NCBI RefSeq assembly: GCF_016654015.1
Contig: NZ_JAEPWM010000009.1
Span: forward strand, 164,661 to 228,660
Length of the DNA stretch: 64,000 nucleotides
Origin: Ramlibacter ginsenosidimutans
Lineage (GTDB): Bacteria; Pseudomonadota; Gammaproteobacteria; Burkholderiales; Burkholderiaceae_C
Direction of reading: 5' to 3'
The translations under genes were made by a program, and so were the position numbers. This document shows positions 44,821 to 52,065 of this stretch, one piece after another; the stretch's first letter is position 1; every line of letters begins with the position of its first letter. Under the pieces are notes generated by a model, which was not told where the DNA came from, made no database searches, and was given only the letters and a program-made list of their open reading frames with translations.

Positions 44821-45692
44821 CTACGCAGGCCGTTCTCCCACTCCATCATCAGCACGGGGCGGCTTGTGCCACTTGGCCTTAGCGGCCTCGTTGAGCTGGC
44901 TGATGGCCTGCAGGACCCAGCCGACGTCAGTAGCGACGAACAGCTTTCCTGCCTTCCGGTACTCAATGAAGACGCCGACAACGACGAAGCCCTGCGTCTG
45001 CTTCTCCGTTGCGCCAAGCCATGCGTACACGGGCGATCCGCTCATCCCCTCGGGCCAGGGGAAAGCGTTAGGGCGGCCATCAAATGCGCGTCCTTGCCTC
45101 AAGTCCTGCTGCAGGAGCACATGGTCGGCGCTGCTGAAGCCAAACTTCTCATAGTCGCCGTCAGGCACCGGAGGGCAGCCAGTCAAGATGCTGGGAATCA
45201 CGAACGCCGTCTTCTCGGCGTGGCTGTACTTTTGATTCTTACTTTTTGTTAGCCGATCATCACGTAGTCTCGACCCGCGCGAGGCAAGCAGCTCGAAATC
45301 AAATGAGCCAAGTTGATGACGTGAGGGTACGGAGGCCCGCCTTCATCCGCGAGACGTATCACGCCTACATCGATGCGGTCGTCGTCTCGTGTGGGCGCTC
45401 GTGGGGTTGACGCTCCTCCGACACCTTCGAGCTTGCGCCGAGTCGTCGGAGACGAGAAGTAGTAGATGCCAGCGGCGTATCGGTCTAAGACATGCGCAGC
45501 GCTGACGAGGAAGTACGTGCCCTCAGCGAGCACGAAGAATCCCGTGCCAAACGGCAGCAGCCGGTCATTGTGATCCACGTAGTACAGCGGGACGGAGTAG
45601 GCCGATAGGCCAACCATCATCTTCTCGGCCTGCAATGGTACCAATCGACCTCTGTCCACGGCCTCTCCAAGAATGGATCCAGCTACCAGCAC
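44821..45692 (-). pseudogene. Trypsin-like serine protease disrupted by a single frameshift
   Basis: Two consecutive minus-strand frames make up one chymotrypsin-fold protease. The N-terminal part (45249-45692) holds FGTGFFVLAEGTYFLVSAAHVLD with the catalytic His and DRIDVGVIRL with the Asp; the C-terminal part (44821-45249) holds GMSGSPVYAW with the nucleophile Ser. The first frame stops with TAA right after DYVMIG; adding one base at about 45250 restores IGY-TKSKNQKYSHAEKTAF. An A5 tract is adjacent, so slippage is plausible. The start is either GTG 45692 or, with a better GGAGAG site, GTG 45659. Whether it is a true mutation or a sequencing error cannot be decided here. Confidence 0.75.
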
Positions 45693-45871
45693 CTGCTCGT
45701 CGCAAATGCGTTCAAGTGCTCCGCCAGCTGCGAGACCTCAATGATCAGGTCGCCGCAACCGTCAGCGTCGTACTTTCTTGCCCTGGCTCTTTGCAGCTCC
45801 GGCGGCACGAACATCGGATCAGCGAGCTTCCCACGCTGATCGGCGGCGTGACCGCCAAACAAGCTTGTCAC
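45683..45871 (-). CDS. Small hypothetical protein between GAF protein and protease (62 aa)
   Basis: Its GTG overlaps the stop of the GAF gene (GTGA), and its stop lies at the start of the protease frame. The product (VTSLFGGHAADQRGKLADPM...) is soluble, of mixed composition, with LIIEVSQLAEHLNAFA as a likely helix. No family recognised; the call rests on the tight spacing. Confidence 0.45.
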   Translation of the reverse strand: MTSLFGGHAADQRGKLADPMFVPPELQRARARKYDADGCGDLIIEVSQLAEHLNAFATSRCW

Positions 45872-46356
45872 GCAGCCGCAACCGCGTCCTGGTAAATCAT
45901 CCTTGCCGCAGCAACGAGCAAAGGCTTGTCGCTGTTCTTGGAGTCACACCGCGCCACATCGAAGTGGCACAGGGCGCCCCAATGCTGCCCGTGCAAATCG
46001 AGGATCACTGCCCCGCAATAGGAAACGATGGGGCTTGCGGACATCCAGGGCACGCGAGCATCCGTGGCGACGTCCTCCACCTCCAAGGGCTCGCCCGTGG
46101 CGTGGAGGTGGGCGCAGTAAGCCGCCGCAAGTGGCACATCGTCTCCTTGTTCGACAACGGCGTCCCATTTGTCCACCAGCGCAACGTTGCGCAGCATGTC
46201 TCCATCGAAACGGAACACGCCGGTGTAGCGATGTGAGGTGCGCGTGTTGAGGAGTAGGAGCGCTCCGCGCAGCCCGGCACGTTCAAGGGCTGTGGCAAAC
46301 CCTTGAAGGTCCGTCTCCCGGGGAAGGAGACTGTCCGAGTGCGAACGCATTGTCAT
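45868..46356 (-). CDS. GAF domain-containing protein
   Basis: 162 residues that form one GAF-type sensory domain: LLLLNTRTSHRYTGVFRFDG, then the typical ATGEPLEVEDVATDARVPW, ASPIVSYCGAVILDLHGQHWG and ALCHFDVARC. No output domain is attached, so it must signal through a partner or act as a stand-alone binding protein. It heads a small operon with the 62-residue ORF and the broken protease. Start at ATG 46356; the N-terminus is not well supported. Confidence 0.75.
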   Translation of the reverse strand: MTMRSHSDSLLPRETDLQGFATALERAGLRGALLLLNTRTSHRYTGVFRFDGDMLRNVALVDKWDAVVEQGDDVPLAAAYCAHLHATGEPLEVEDVATDARVPWMSASPIVSYCGAVILDLHGQHWGALCHFDVARCDSKNSDKPLLVAAARMIYQDAVAAA

Positions 46357-46492
46357 CTCGCATTATGACCTTCGCCTTGTTCCCGGCGCCGGCGGTGGAA
46401 AACCGTTCGCGAAGGGAAAGGCCTGCAAGATGCCATTCCCCTGCTTCGAGTTCGCACCCATAGAACGAACTTCTTATCTCGTAACTCTTCAT
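46283..46492 (-). CDS. Possible small ORF overlapping the GAF gene (69 aa)
   Basis: MKSYEIRSSFYGCELEAGEW... starts at ATG 46492 behind AGAGGTG and overlaps the GAF start by 74 nt in another frame. Composition of the first 45 residues looks protein-like, the last 20 do not. It may be a real leader gene or chance. Confidence 0.25.
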   Translation of the reverse strand: MKSYEIRSSFYGCELEAGEWHLAGLSLRERFSTAGAGNKAKVIMRDDNAFALGQSPSPGDGPSRVCHSP

Positions 46493-46535
46493 CACCTCTC
46501 GTTCCGCGACGCACATCAAGTGATAATCGCGCCTC

Positions 46536-46724
46536 GTGACGACGAACGAAATCAGGCCCGGGGACAGGGTTCAGTACAAGGGCACGGGGCCGGTCATGAT
46601 CGTTCTGTCCGTATCGCAGGACCTTTGCTACTGCACTTGGGGAGACGACGCATCGAACCTGCAGCACTCCACCTTTCGCAAGGAGAACCTGGTGCCCGCG
46701 AGAGAAGACAAGCCACGCGACTGA
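46536..46724 (+). CDS. DUF2158 (YodC-like) small protein, first of a tandem pair
   Basis: 62 residues from a GTG. The single domain follows the DUF2158 pattern GD-x-V-x-x-K-x-x-GP-x-M: here RPGDRVQYKGTGPVMIVLSV, then YCTWGDDASNLQHSTFRKEN, matching the usual C-x-W and T-F parts. Function of the family is unknown. Its stop codon TGA is immediately followed by the ATG of the second copy. Confidence 0.65.
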   Translation: MTTNEIRPGDRVQYKGTGPVMIVLSVSQDLCYCTWGDDASNLQHSTFRKENLVPAREDKPRD

Positions 46725-46994
46725 ATGGCCCGCGTCCAGGATGCTCTCGTGACTGAAGCAGTACCGCGCTTTGGCGAGGGAGATCTCGTGCGCTTGAAGA
46801 CCGGCGGCCCCGTGATGGTCGTCTGCTTTGCCGTCGAACCGATCCTGCTTTGCAAGTGGATGGATGCCGCGGGCCGCGATCGGAGGGGGACATTCTCCCC
46901 TCGACAGCTCCAGCTCGTCGAACATGCCTATCCCGTGTGGATGCGCGCTGTCGAACGCCTGAGCCGTCGGTATTCCATCGTCACCCTCTGCTGA
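46725..46994 (+). CDS. DUF2158 (YodC-like) small protein, second of a tandem pair
   Basis: 89 residues. GEGDLVRLKTGGPVMVVCFA and LLCKWMDAAGRDRRGTFSP give the complete DUF2158 pattern, with a 25-residue C-terminal extension (AYPVWMRAVERLSRRYSIV). Begins directly after the first copy's stop. The pair are only distantly alike, so an old duplication or independent capture is more likely than a recent one. Confidence 0.7.
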   Translation: MARVQDALVTEAVPRFGEGDLVRLKTGGPVMVVCFAVEPILLCKWMDAAGRDRRGTFSPRQLQLVEHAYPVWMRAVERLSRRYSIVTLC

Positions 46995-47009
46995 GCGGCA
47001 TCGCCCTCG

Positions 47010-47037
47010 AGATCCAATTCGCCGCGGGCTGCGTACA
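47010..47037 (+). promoter_or_regulatory. ECF-sigma promoter, unit C (DUF6134-DUF2177)
   Basis: AGATCCAA, 13 nt, GCGTACA. The same motif at the same spacing occurs upstream of the sigma gene and of the lipid operon. The ATG of the next gene begins 6 nt after the -10 ACA, so the transcript is probably leaderless or nearly so. Confidence 0.75.
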
Positions 47038-47043
47038 AGGGGC

Positions 47044-47637
47044 ATGACGACGCCCCTGCGCCAGCCTCTTGCCGCCTTCCTGGTCGCGTGCACTGCCGGC
47101 GCCAGCGCTGGCGCCTCCGCCGCGCAATGGGATTTCACCGTGCTGCTCGATGGCCAGCCTATCGGAGAGCATCGCTTCGTGGTCGGCGGCACGCGCGATC
47201 GCACCGTGGAGATCGAGGCGGCCTTCCAGGTGAAGCTGCTCGGATGGACCGCCTACCGTTATCGCCACGAGGCGCGCGAGCGCTGGCGCGGCGACTGCCT
47301 CGCATCCGTGCAGGCCAGCACCGACGACAACGGCAGCGACACCGAGGTGAGCCAGTCCTTCCCGCCGGCGCCCTGCACCATGAGCTTCGCGTACTGGAAT
47401 CCCGCGATCGCCTCGCAAGAGCAGTTGTTCGACGCCGGCACGGGCAAGCTGCGGCCCGTGCAGGTCACCGCCTTGCCTCCGACCACGATCACCGTGCGCG
47501 GCGCGCCGGTGGCCGCTCGCGGGCTGCGCATCGCGGGCCTGCCGCAGCCGATCGACGTCTGGTACGACGGCGACACGTGGATCGGCCTCGACACATTCGT
47601 GCGCGGCCAGCGCCGCCTCTCCTACCGACTCCGCTGA
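47044..47637 (+). CDS. Exported DUF6134-type protein of the ChrR regulon
   Basis: 197 residues with a signal peptide of about 27 residues (ending ASAAQ). The mature part begins WDFTVLLDGQPIGEHRFVVG, a pattern of periplasmic beta-rich proteins in this family, and ends IDVWYDGDTWIGLDTFVRGQ. Related genes are known from clusters with ChrR, the FAD oxidoreductase and DUF1365. Function unknown. Preceded by the shared promoter motif at 47010-47037. Confidence 0.8.
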   Translation: MTTPLRQPLAAFLVACTAGASAGASAAQWDFTVLLDGQPIGEHRFVVGGTRDRTVEIEAAFQVKLLGWTAYRYRHEARERWRGDCLASVQASTDDNGSDTEVSQSFPPAPCTMSFAYWNPAIASQEQLFDAGTGKLRPVQVTALPPTTITVRGAPVAARGLRIAGLPQPIDVWYDGDTWIGLDTFVRGQRRLSYRLR

Positions 47638-47646
47638 AAGACGCCG

Positions 47647-48045
47647 ATGAAACGCTTCGTGGCCTGCTGGCTCGCCATCGCCCTGCCCTTCCTGGCGCTC
47701 GACGCCGTGTGGCTGACCCTCATGGCGCAGCGGCTGTACCGGCCTGCGCTCGGCTCGATCATGCGACCGGACTTCGACCTGCCGGCGGCGGGCGCGTTCT
47801 ACCTGCTGTACTTCACGGGCGTGCTCGTGTTCGCCGTGCGCGCCGCGGCCAGCACTCGCGAGGCGCTCTGGCGCGGAGCGCTGTTCGGGCTGGTGGCCTA
47901 CGGCACCTACGACCTCACGAACCAGGCGACGCTGGTCGGCTGGCCGTGGCACATCACGTTCGCCGACCTGGCCTGGGGCACATTCGCGACGGCCGTGGCC
48001 GCCGCGATCGCGCAGCGCATCACATCCCGATCCAGCCGCCGATGA
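47647..48045 (+). CDS. DUF2177 membrane protein
   Basis: 132 residues with four membrane helices. Family features: LALDAVWLTLMAQRLYRPALG, AGAFYLLYFTGVLVFAV, YGTYDLTNQATLVGWPW. Function unknown; members often accompany ChrR-controlled lipid genes. It starts 9 nt after the DUF6134 gene and its 3' end overlaps the convergent anti-sigma gene by 26 nt. Confidence 0.85.
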   Translation: MKRFVACWLAIALPFLALDAVWLTLMAQRLYRPALGSIMRPDFDLPAAGAFYLLYFTGVLVFAVRAAASTREALWRGALFGLVAYGTYDLTNQATLVGWPWHITFADLAWGTFATAVAAAIAQRITSRSSRR

Positions 48046-48685
48046 GGCCGGCGATCCGGCCTTCGAAGCGCAGGTTGCCTTCGACATAGGCGAGGCACAC
48101 GCACTGCGTTCCCTCCTGCACCACCGGCTGGTGGCGCACGTCGGAGTCCGTCGCGTCGAAGTCGCCGGGACCGAAGACGGAACGGCCGTCATCGAAGGCG
48201 CCGCGCAGCACCTGCGTGAGCTCGAGCCCGGTGTGCGTGTGGCGCGCCAGGCTGCGGCCGGGGGCGATCTGCAGCGCCCACAGCGTGCCGTCCTTTTCCT
48301 GCGGCAAGGCGATGCGCGCGTAGCGCATGCCGGGGCCCATCCAGTGCCAGTCCGAGATGGCGCAGCCGCGCAGGCTTGCGGGCCAGGACGTTCCGGCGGG
48401 AAGGGAGGGCCGGGGAGTAGCGGTGGCGGCTGCCACGGGCGCCGCAGGCGCCGCAGGCGCCGGCATGTCGATGCGCTCCAGCGTTCGGGCCAGCGCTTCG
48501 GGGGCCAGCAGTTCGGGGGCGGCCTGCTCCAGCAGCGCTCCGCCCACGGCCTGCAGCGCGTGCAGGCGTTCGCGGCAGGCGACGCAGCTTTCGAGGTGCA
48601 CCGAGACGAGCAGCGCGGGGCCGGCGGCGAGCCGCCCGGCCGCGAGCGCCAGCAGGAAATCGTCGGTGGGATGGTGGTTGATCAT
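48020..48685 (-). CDS. chrR: ChrR-type zinc anti-sigma factor
   Basis: 221 residues. The N-terminal anti-sigma (ZAS) domain carries His30-x3-Cys34-x2-Cys37 in SVHLESCVACRERL, with His4/5 as the probable fourth zinc ligand. The C-terminal cupin (about residues 100-210) has His149, His151, Glu155 and His185 in ARHTHTGLELTQVL and DVRHQPV, the ligand pattern known for Rhodobacter ChrR. ChrR holds its sigma factor until singlet oxygen or organic peroxide triggers release. The ATG overlaps the sigma stop (ATGA). Confidence 0.92.
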   Translation of the reverse strand: MINHHPTDDFLLALAAGRLAAGPALLVSVHLESCVACRERLHALQAVGGALLEQAAPELLAPEALARTLERIDMPAPAAPAAPVAAATATPRPSLPAGTSWPASLRGCAISDWHWMGPGMRYARIALPQEKDGTLWALQIAPGRSLARHTHTGLELTQVLRGAFDDGRSVFGPGDFDATDSDVRHQPVVQEGTQCVCLAYVEGNLRFEGRIAGLIGGWIGM

Positions 48686-49350
48686 GATCCGAAGGCGTCC
48701 AGTTTGAGCCGCAACTGGGCGACGGCCAGGCGGATGCGCGATTTCACGGTGCCGAGCGGGATGCCCAGGTCGCGCGCGATGATCGCGTGCGGCCGCTCCT
48801 CGAAGAAGGAGAGCTGCAGCACCAGCGATTGTTCCGGCGGCAACTGCGCCATGGCGCGCCGGACGCCCTGCTCGCGCTGGGTGGCGAGCAGCAGGTCTTC
48901 GGGCGGCAGGTGCGCGTCGGCCGGTTGCTGGTCGGCGTCCCAGGGCTCTTCGCCCTCGCAGGGGTCGCCGCCGGTGCGGCGGAAGTGGTCGATGCGCAGG
49001 TTGCGCGCGATGGTGTAGAGCCAGGTCGAGAGCGAGGCGCGCGCCGGGTCGAAGGTCGAGGCCCGGCGCCACAGCTGCACCATGGTCTCCTGCGCCAGCT
49101 CTTCGGCGAGCTCCGGGGCCGTGCCCGCGCGCATCAGGAAGGACTTGATGCGCGGCGCGAAATGCTTGAACAGCGCGGCGAACGCCTGCCGGTCCCCTGC
49201 CTGCGCGACGGCCGCCATCCAGGCATTGAACTCTTCAGGGCTGGGCATCGATGCGGGTGTCCTCAGGGGTGGCACCACGGCCACGCTGGGCGTACGGGCC
49301 CGGGCAGGCCGGCCGGCCTCGACCCGGGACGGATGCGGGAGCACGTTCAT
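48682..49350 (-). CDS. rpoE: ECF RNA polymerase sigma factor (RpoE/ChrR-partner type)
   Basis: 222 residues. Sigma-2: AFAALFKHFAPRIKSFLMRA, LAQETMVQLWRRASTFDPA, STWLYTIARNLRIDHFRR. Sigma-4: LPPEQSLVLQLSFFEERPHA, IPLGTVKSRIRLAVAQLR. This is the ECF type that pairs with ChrR. ATG 49350 stands 6 nt after its own promoter -10 element, so a leaderless mRNA is implied; alternatively ATG 49248 (MPSPEEFNAWM), with GAGGA upstream, would give a more usual 188 residues. It should direct the three motif-bearing promoters, including its own. Confidence 0.92.
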   Translation of the reverse strand: MNVLPHPSRVEAGRPARARTPSVAVVPPLRTPASMPSPEEFNAWMAAVAQAGDRQAFAALFKHFAPRIKSFLMRAGTAPELAEELAQETMVQLWRRASTFDPARASLSTWLYTIARNLRIDHFRRTGGDPCEGEEPWDADQQPADAHLPPEDLLLATQREQGVRRAMAQLPPEQSLVLQLSFFEERPHAIIARDLGIPLGTVKSRIRLAVAQLRLKLDAFGS

Positions 49351-49356
49351 GCCGTG

Positions 49357-49384
49357 TGTACGCGGTGCGGAGGCGATTGGATCA
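49357..49384 (-). promoter_or_regulatory. ECF-sigma promoter, unit B (sigma-chrR, autoregulatory)
   Basis: Read on the minus strand: TGATCCAA, 13 nt, GCGTACA, then 6 nt to the sigma ATG. Matches units A and C in both blocks and spacing. This points to positive autoregulation. Confidence 0.78.
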
Positions 49385-49420
49385 CAACCCGAAAGCGGGG
49401 GCGGAGCGGGAGCGGACAGC

Positions 49421-49581
49421 CGGAACGCAGAGGACGCAAAGGTTTCGCAGAGGACGCAAAAGAACAGCCATGGAAGGAAGGGGTCAGGGAGCTACAAGCC
49501 TGGATCCCCAAAGATGGGCAAAGAAACCTCTTCGTCTGTCTTCTCTGCGTCCTCTGCGAAACCTTTGCGCCCTCTGCGTTC
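49421..49581. repeat. CTCTGCG-type imperfect palindromic repeat, copy 3
   Basis: The left arm begins CGGAACGCAGAGGACGC and the right arm ends CCCTCTGCGTTC; a longer centre (about 75 nt) than in copies 1 and 2 separates them. It sits between the two divergent ECF promoters at 49357-49384 and 49622-49649. The 341-nt stretch between the sigma ATG and the methyltransferase start holds only these elements. Confidence 0.8.
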
Positions 49582-49621
49582 ACCTGTCCGCATTCACCTT
49601 TGCCCTTCCAACGGCCACGAG

Positions 49622-49649
49622 TGATCCAAACGAAGCCCAGCCGCGTATG
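49622..49649 (+). promoter_or_regulatory. ECF-sigma promoter, unit A (lipid operon)
   Basis: TGATCCAA, 13 nt, GCGTATG. The ATG at 49647 lies inside the -10 element and so cannot be the start codon of a transcript from here; the GTG at 49692 with GGAGAG upstream is used instead, leaving a leader of roughly 35 nt. Confidence 0.78.
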
Positions 49650-49691
49650 AGTGGCGGGTCGCAGGAAGCGCGGCCGCGATGGAGAGATGCA

Positions 49692-50735
49692 GTGAGCGTG
49701 TCCGACCTGGCGATCGCCTTTACCGAACGGGGCGTGGTGCCCGACCTGCTGGTGCGCAGCGGCATCCGCCGGCTGCTGCAGGAGCGCCTGTCCGAGATCC
49801 ACGCGCGCAGCGCCGAGGAGGGGGCGCAGGCGGCCGAATCCTTCGTCGCCGGCATGCGCCGGGCGCCGATCGCCCTGCTGCCGCACAAGGCCAACGAGCA
49901 GCACTACGAAGTGCCGCCCGAGTTCTTCGCGCAGGTGCTCGGTCCTCGGCGCAAGTACAGCTCCGCCTGGTGGGGCCCCGGCGTCACGACGCTGGCGCAG
50001 GCCGAGGATGCCGCGCTGCAGGCCACCTGCGAACGCGCCTTCCTGGCGGACGGCCAGCAGATCCTGGAGCTCGGCTGCGGCTGGGGCTCGCTCACGCTGT
50101 GGATGGCCGAACGCTATCCCGCCAGCAGCATCACCGCCTTGTCCAACTCGCGGCCGCAACGCGAGTGGATCGAGTCGGAGGCCCTGCGGCGCGGGCTGCG
50201 CAACATCACCGTCGTCACCGGCGACGTCACGCACTTCCATCCGCAGGCGCGCTTCGATCGCGTGGTGTCGGTGGAGATGTTCGAGCACCTGCGCAACTGG
50301 CCCGAGATGTTCCGCCGCGTCGCTTCCTGGCTGGAGCCGGGCGGCCGCTTCTTCATGCACGTGTTCGTGCATCGCGCGTCGCCCTATGCCTTCGAGGAGC
50401 GCGACGCCGGCGACTGGATGTCGCGCTACTTCTTCTCGGGCGGCATGATGCCCAGCGACGACCTCGCGCTGCGCTTCCAGGACGACCTCGCGCTGGTGGC
50501 GCGCTGGCGCTGGGACGGCACCCACTACGCGCGCACCGCCGAAGCCTGGCTGGCGAACATGGATACGCGCCGCACGGAAGTCTGGCCCGTGCTGGAGCGC
50601 ACCTACGGCGCGGGGCAGGCAGCCCTGTGGTGGACGCGCTGGCGGCTGTTCTTCCTCTCGTGCGCCGAGACCTTCGGCTACCAGCGCGGCCAGCAATGGT
50701 GGGTCGGCCACTACCTGTTCGAGCCACGTTCGTGA
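49692..50735 (+). CDS. SAM-dependent methyltransferase, cyclopropane-synthase family (first of two)
   Basis: 347 residues from GTG 49692. The SAM motif ILELGCGWGSLTLWMAERYP, the following ITALSNSRPQREWIES and DRVVSVEMFEHLRNWPEM are those of the cyclopropane-fatty-acid-synthase clan. The C-terminus (WWTRWRLFFLSCAETFGYQRG) is conserved among ChrR-linked relatives. It lacks the N-terminal lipid-binding domain of true Cfa. It opens the operon; its stop overlaps the next GTG. The reaction may be methylation of an unsaturated acyl chain, but that is inferred from context. Confidence 0.85.
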   Translation: MSVSDLAIAFTERGVVPDLLVRSGIRRLLQERLSEIHARSAEEGAQAAESFVAGMRRAPIALLPHKANEQHYEVPPEFFAQVLGPRRKYSSAWWGPGVTTLAQAEDAALQATCERAFLADGQQILELGCGWGSLTLWMAERYPASSITALSNSRPQREWIESEALRRGLRNITVVTGDVTHFHPQARFDRVVSVEMFEHLRNWPEMFRRVASWLEPGGRFFMHVFVHRASPYAFEERDAGDWMSRYFFSGGMMPSDDLALRFQDDLALVARWRWDGTHYARTAEAWLANMDTRRTEVWPVLERTYGAGQAALWWTRWRLFFLSCAETFGYQRGQQWWVGHYLFEPRS

Positions 50736-51289
50736 ACCGCCTCACGCTCGGCCTCGTGCGCGCGCCGGCACTGCGCCTGCTGGTCAACTTCGCGGCTTTC
50801 CAGGCGGCGTGGTTCGCCTGCGTGCATTTCGCCGCGCGCGGCGAAGCGCTCGCCGCGTGCGCCAGCGTCCTGGCCGCCGTCGTGCTGCACTTTGCCTGGA
50901 GCGACCATCGCAGCGCGGACCTGCGCCTGGTCGCGGTGGCTCTGGGGGTTGGGTTGGTCTGGGACACGGCGATGGTCCAGGGCGGCCTGATCGCCTACGC
51001 CGCGTCAGGCTGGTCGGCCGCTTGGGCGCCGCCGTGGATCCTGGCGCTGTGGGTGCTGTTCGCGACGACGCTGCGCAGCCCCTTGCGCTGGCTGCACGGG
51101 CGGCCCCTGCTGGCCGCCGGCTTCGGCGGCATCGGCGGGCCGCTCTCCTACTTGGCCGCTGCCCGGCTGGGCGCTTGCGTGTTCCCGGACGTGCAGGTCG
51201 CCCTGGTGGTGCTCGCAGAAGGTTGGGCCGTGCTGACCCCGGTGCTCGTGCAGCTCGCGAGCCGGTTCGATCACGAGGCGAGGGCATGA
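50732..51289 (+). CDS. DUF2878 membrane protein
   Basis: 185 residues, about five membrane helices. Family features: LLVNFAAFQAAWFACV, LGVGLVWDTAMVQGGLI, APPWILALWVLFATTL and RWLHGRPLLAAGFGGIGGPL. Function unknown. GTG start overlaps the previous stop (GTGA) and its own stop overlaps the next ATG. Confidence 0.85.
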   Translation: MNRLTLGLVRAPALRLLVNFAAFQAAWFACVHFAARGEALAACASVLAAVVLHFAWSDHRSADLRLVAVALGVGLVWDTAMVQGGLIAYAASGWSAAWAPPWILALWVLFATTLRSPLRWLHGRPLLAAGFGGIGGPLSYLAAARLGACVFPDVQVALVVLAEGWAVLTPVLVQLASRFDHEARA

Positions 51290-52065
51290 CCGCCGCCCTC
51301 CTCCCCGCGCTCCTCGCCGGCCTGGTCGCCGCGCTCGCACTCGCCACTTGCGTGTGGCTGGCCAGCCTGCCGCTGCGCGACGTGAGCATCGTGGACATCG
51401 CCTGGGGCTGGCTGGTGATGACGCCGGCCTTCGCCGCCGCCGCCTGGCTGCCTGCCACCGGGCCGCGTGCCGCACTCGTGCTGGCGCTGGGCTCGCTGTG
51501 GGCCTTGCGGCTGTCCGGCCACATCGCGTGGCGGCACCGCGGCCAGCCCGAGGACCGGCGCTACGGCGCGATGCGCGAGCGCCATGGGCCGGACTTCGCG
51601 GTGAAGAGCCTGGTCATCGTCTTTGCATTGCAGGCCGTGCTGGGCACGGTGGTCGCCTTGCCGCTGGCCGCTGCCGTCGCGAGTCCGCTGCCCTGGAACG
51701 CGCTCGATGCGATCGCCGTCGCCGTGTTCGCGGTGGGCTTCGCCTTCGAGGCCGTGGCTGACGCGCAGCTCGCGCGCTTCAAGTCCAACCCGGCGCAGGC
51801 CGGCCGCGTGCTGGACTGGGGCCTGTGGCGCTACTCGCGCCATCCCAACTACTTCGGCGAGTGCGTGCTGTGGTGGGGGCTGTGGCTCGTGGCCGCCGCC
51901 GCGGGCGCGTGGTGGACCGTCGTGTCGCCGCTGCTCATGACCGTGCTGCTGCTGCGCGTCTCGGGCGTGAGCCTGCTCGAGCAGGACATCGGGCAGCGCC
52001 GGCCGTCCTATGCCGCCTATATCCGGCGCACCAACGCCTTCGTTCCGGGGAGGCCACGGGCATGA
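51286..52065 (+). CDS. DUF1295 (steroid 5-alpha-reductase-like) membrane protein
   Basis: 259 residues with six to seven membrane helices. VSIVDIAWGWLVMTPAF and the C-terminal GLWRYSRHPNYFGECVLWWG are the hallmarks of DUF1295, related to steroid 5-alpha reductases and isoprenylcysteine methyltransferases. It could reduce or isomerise a lipid double bond; not proven. ATGA-type overlaps on both sides. Confidence 0.87.
   Translation: MTAALLPALLAGLVAALALATCVWLASLPLRDVSIVDIAWGWLVMTPAFAAAAWLPATGPRAALVLALGSLWALRLSGHIAWRHRGQPEDRRYGAMRERHGPDFAVKSLVIVFALQAVLGTVVALPLAAAVASPLPWNALDAIAVAVFAVGFAFEAVADAQLARFKSNPAQAGRVLDWGLWRYSRHPNYFGECVLWWGLWLVAAAAGAWWTVVSPLLMTVLLLRVSGVSLLEQDIGQRRPSYAAYIRRTNAFVPGRPRA

Noticed and set aside
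46353..47204. 283-codon minus-strand frame across the DUF2158 pair
   Set aside because: No domain; lies opposite two frames with a recognisable DUF2158 core and across the ECF promoter at 47010.
49647..49691. ATG at 49647 as start of the first methyltransferase
   Set aside because: It lies inside the -10 block of the predicted ECF promoter; GTG 49692 has a good ribosome site and a family-like N-terminus.
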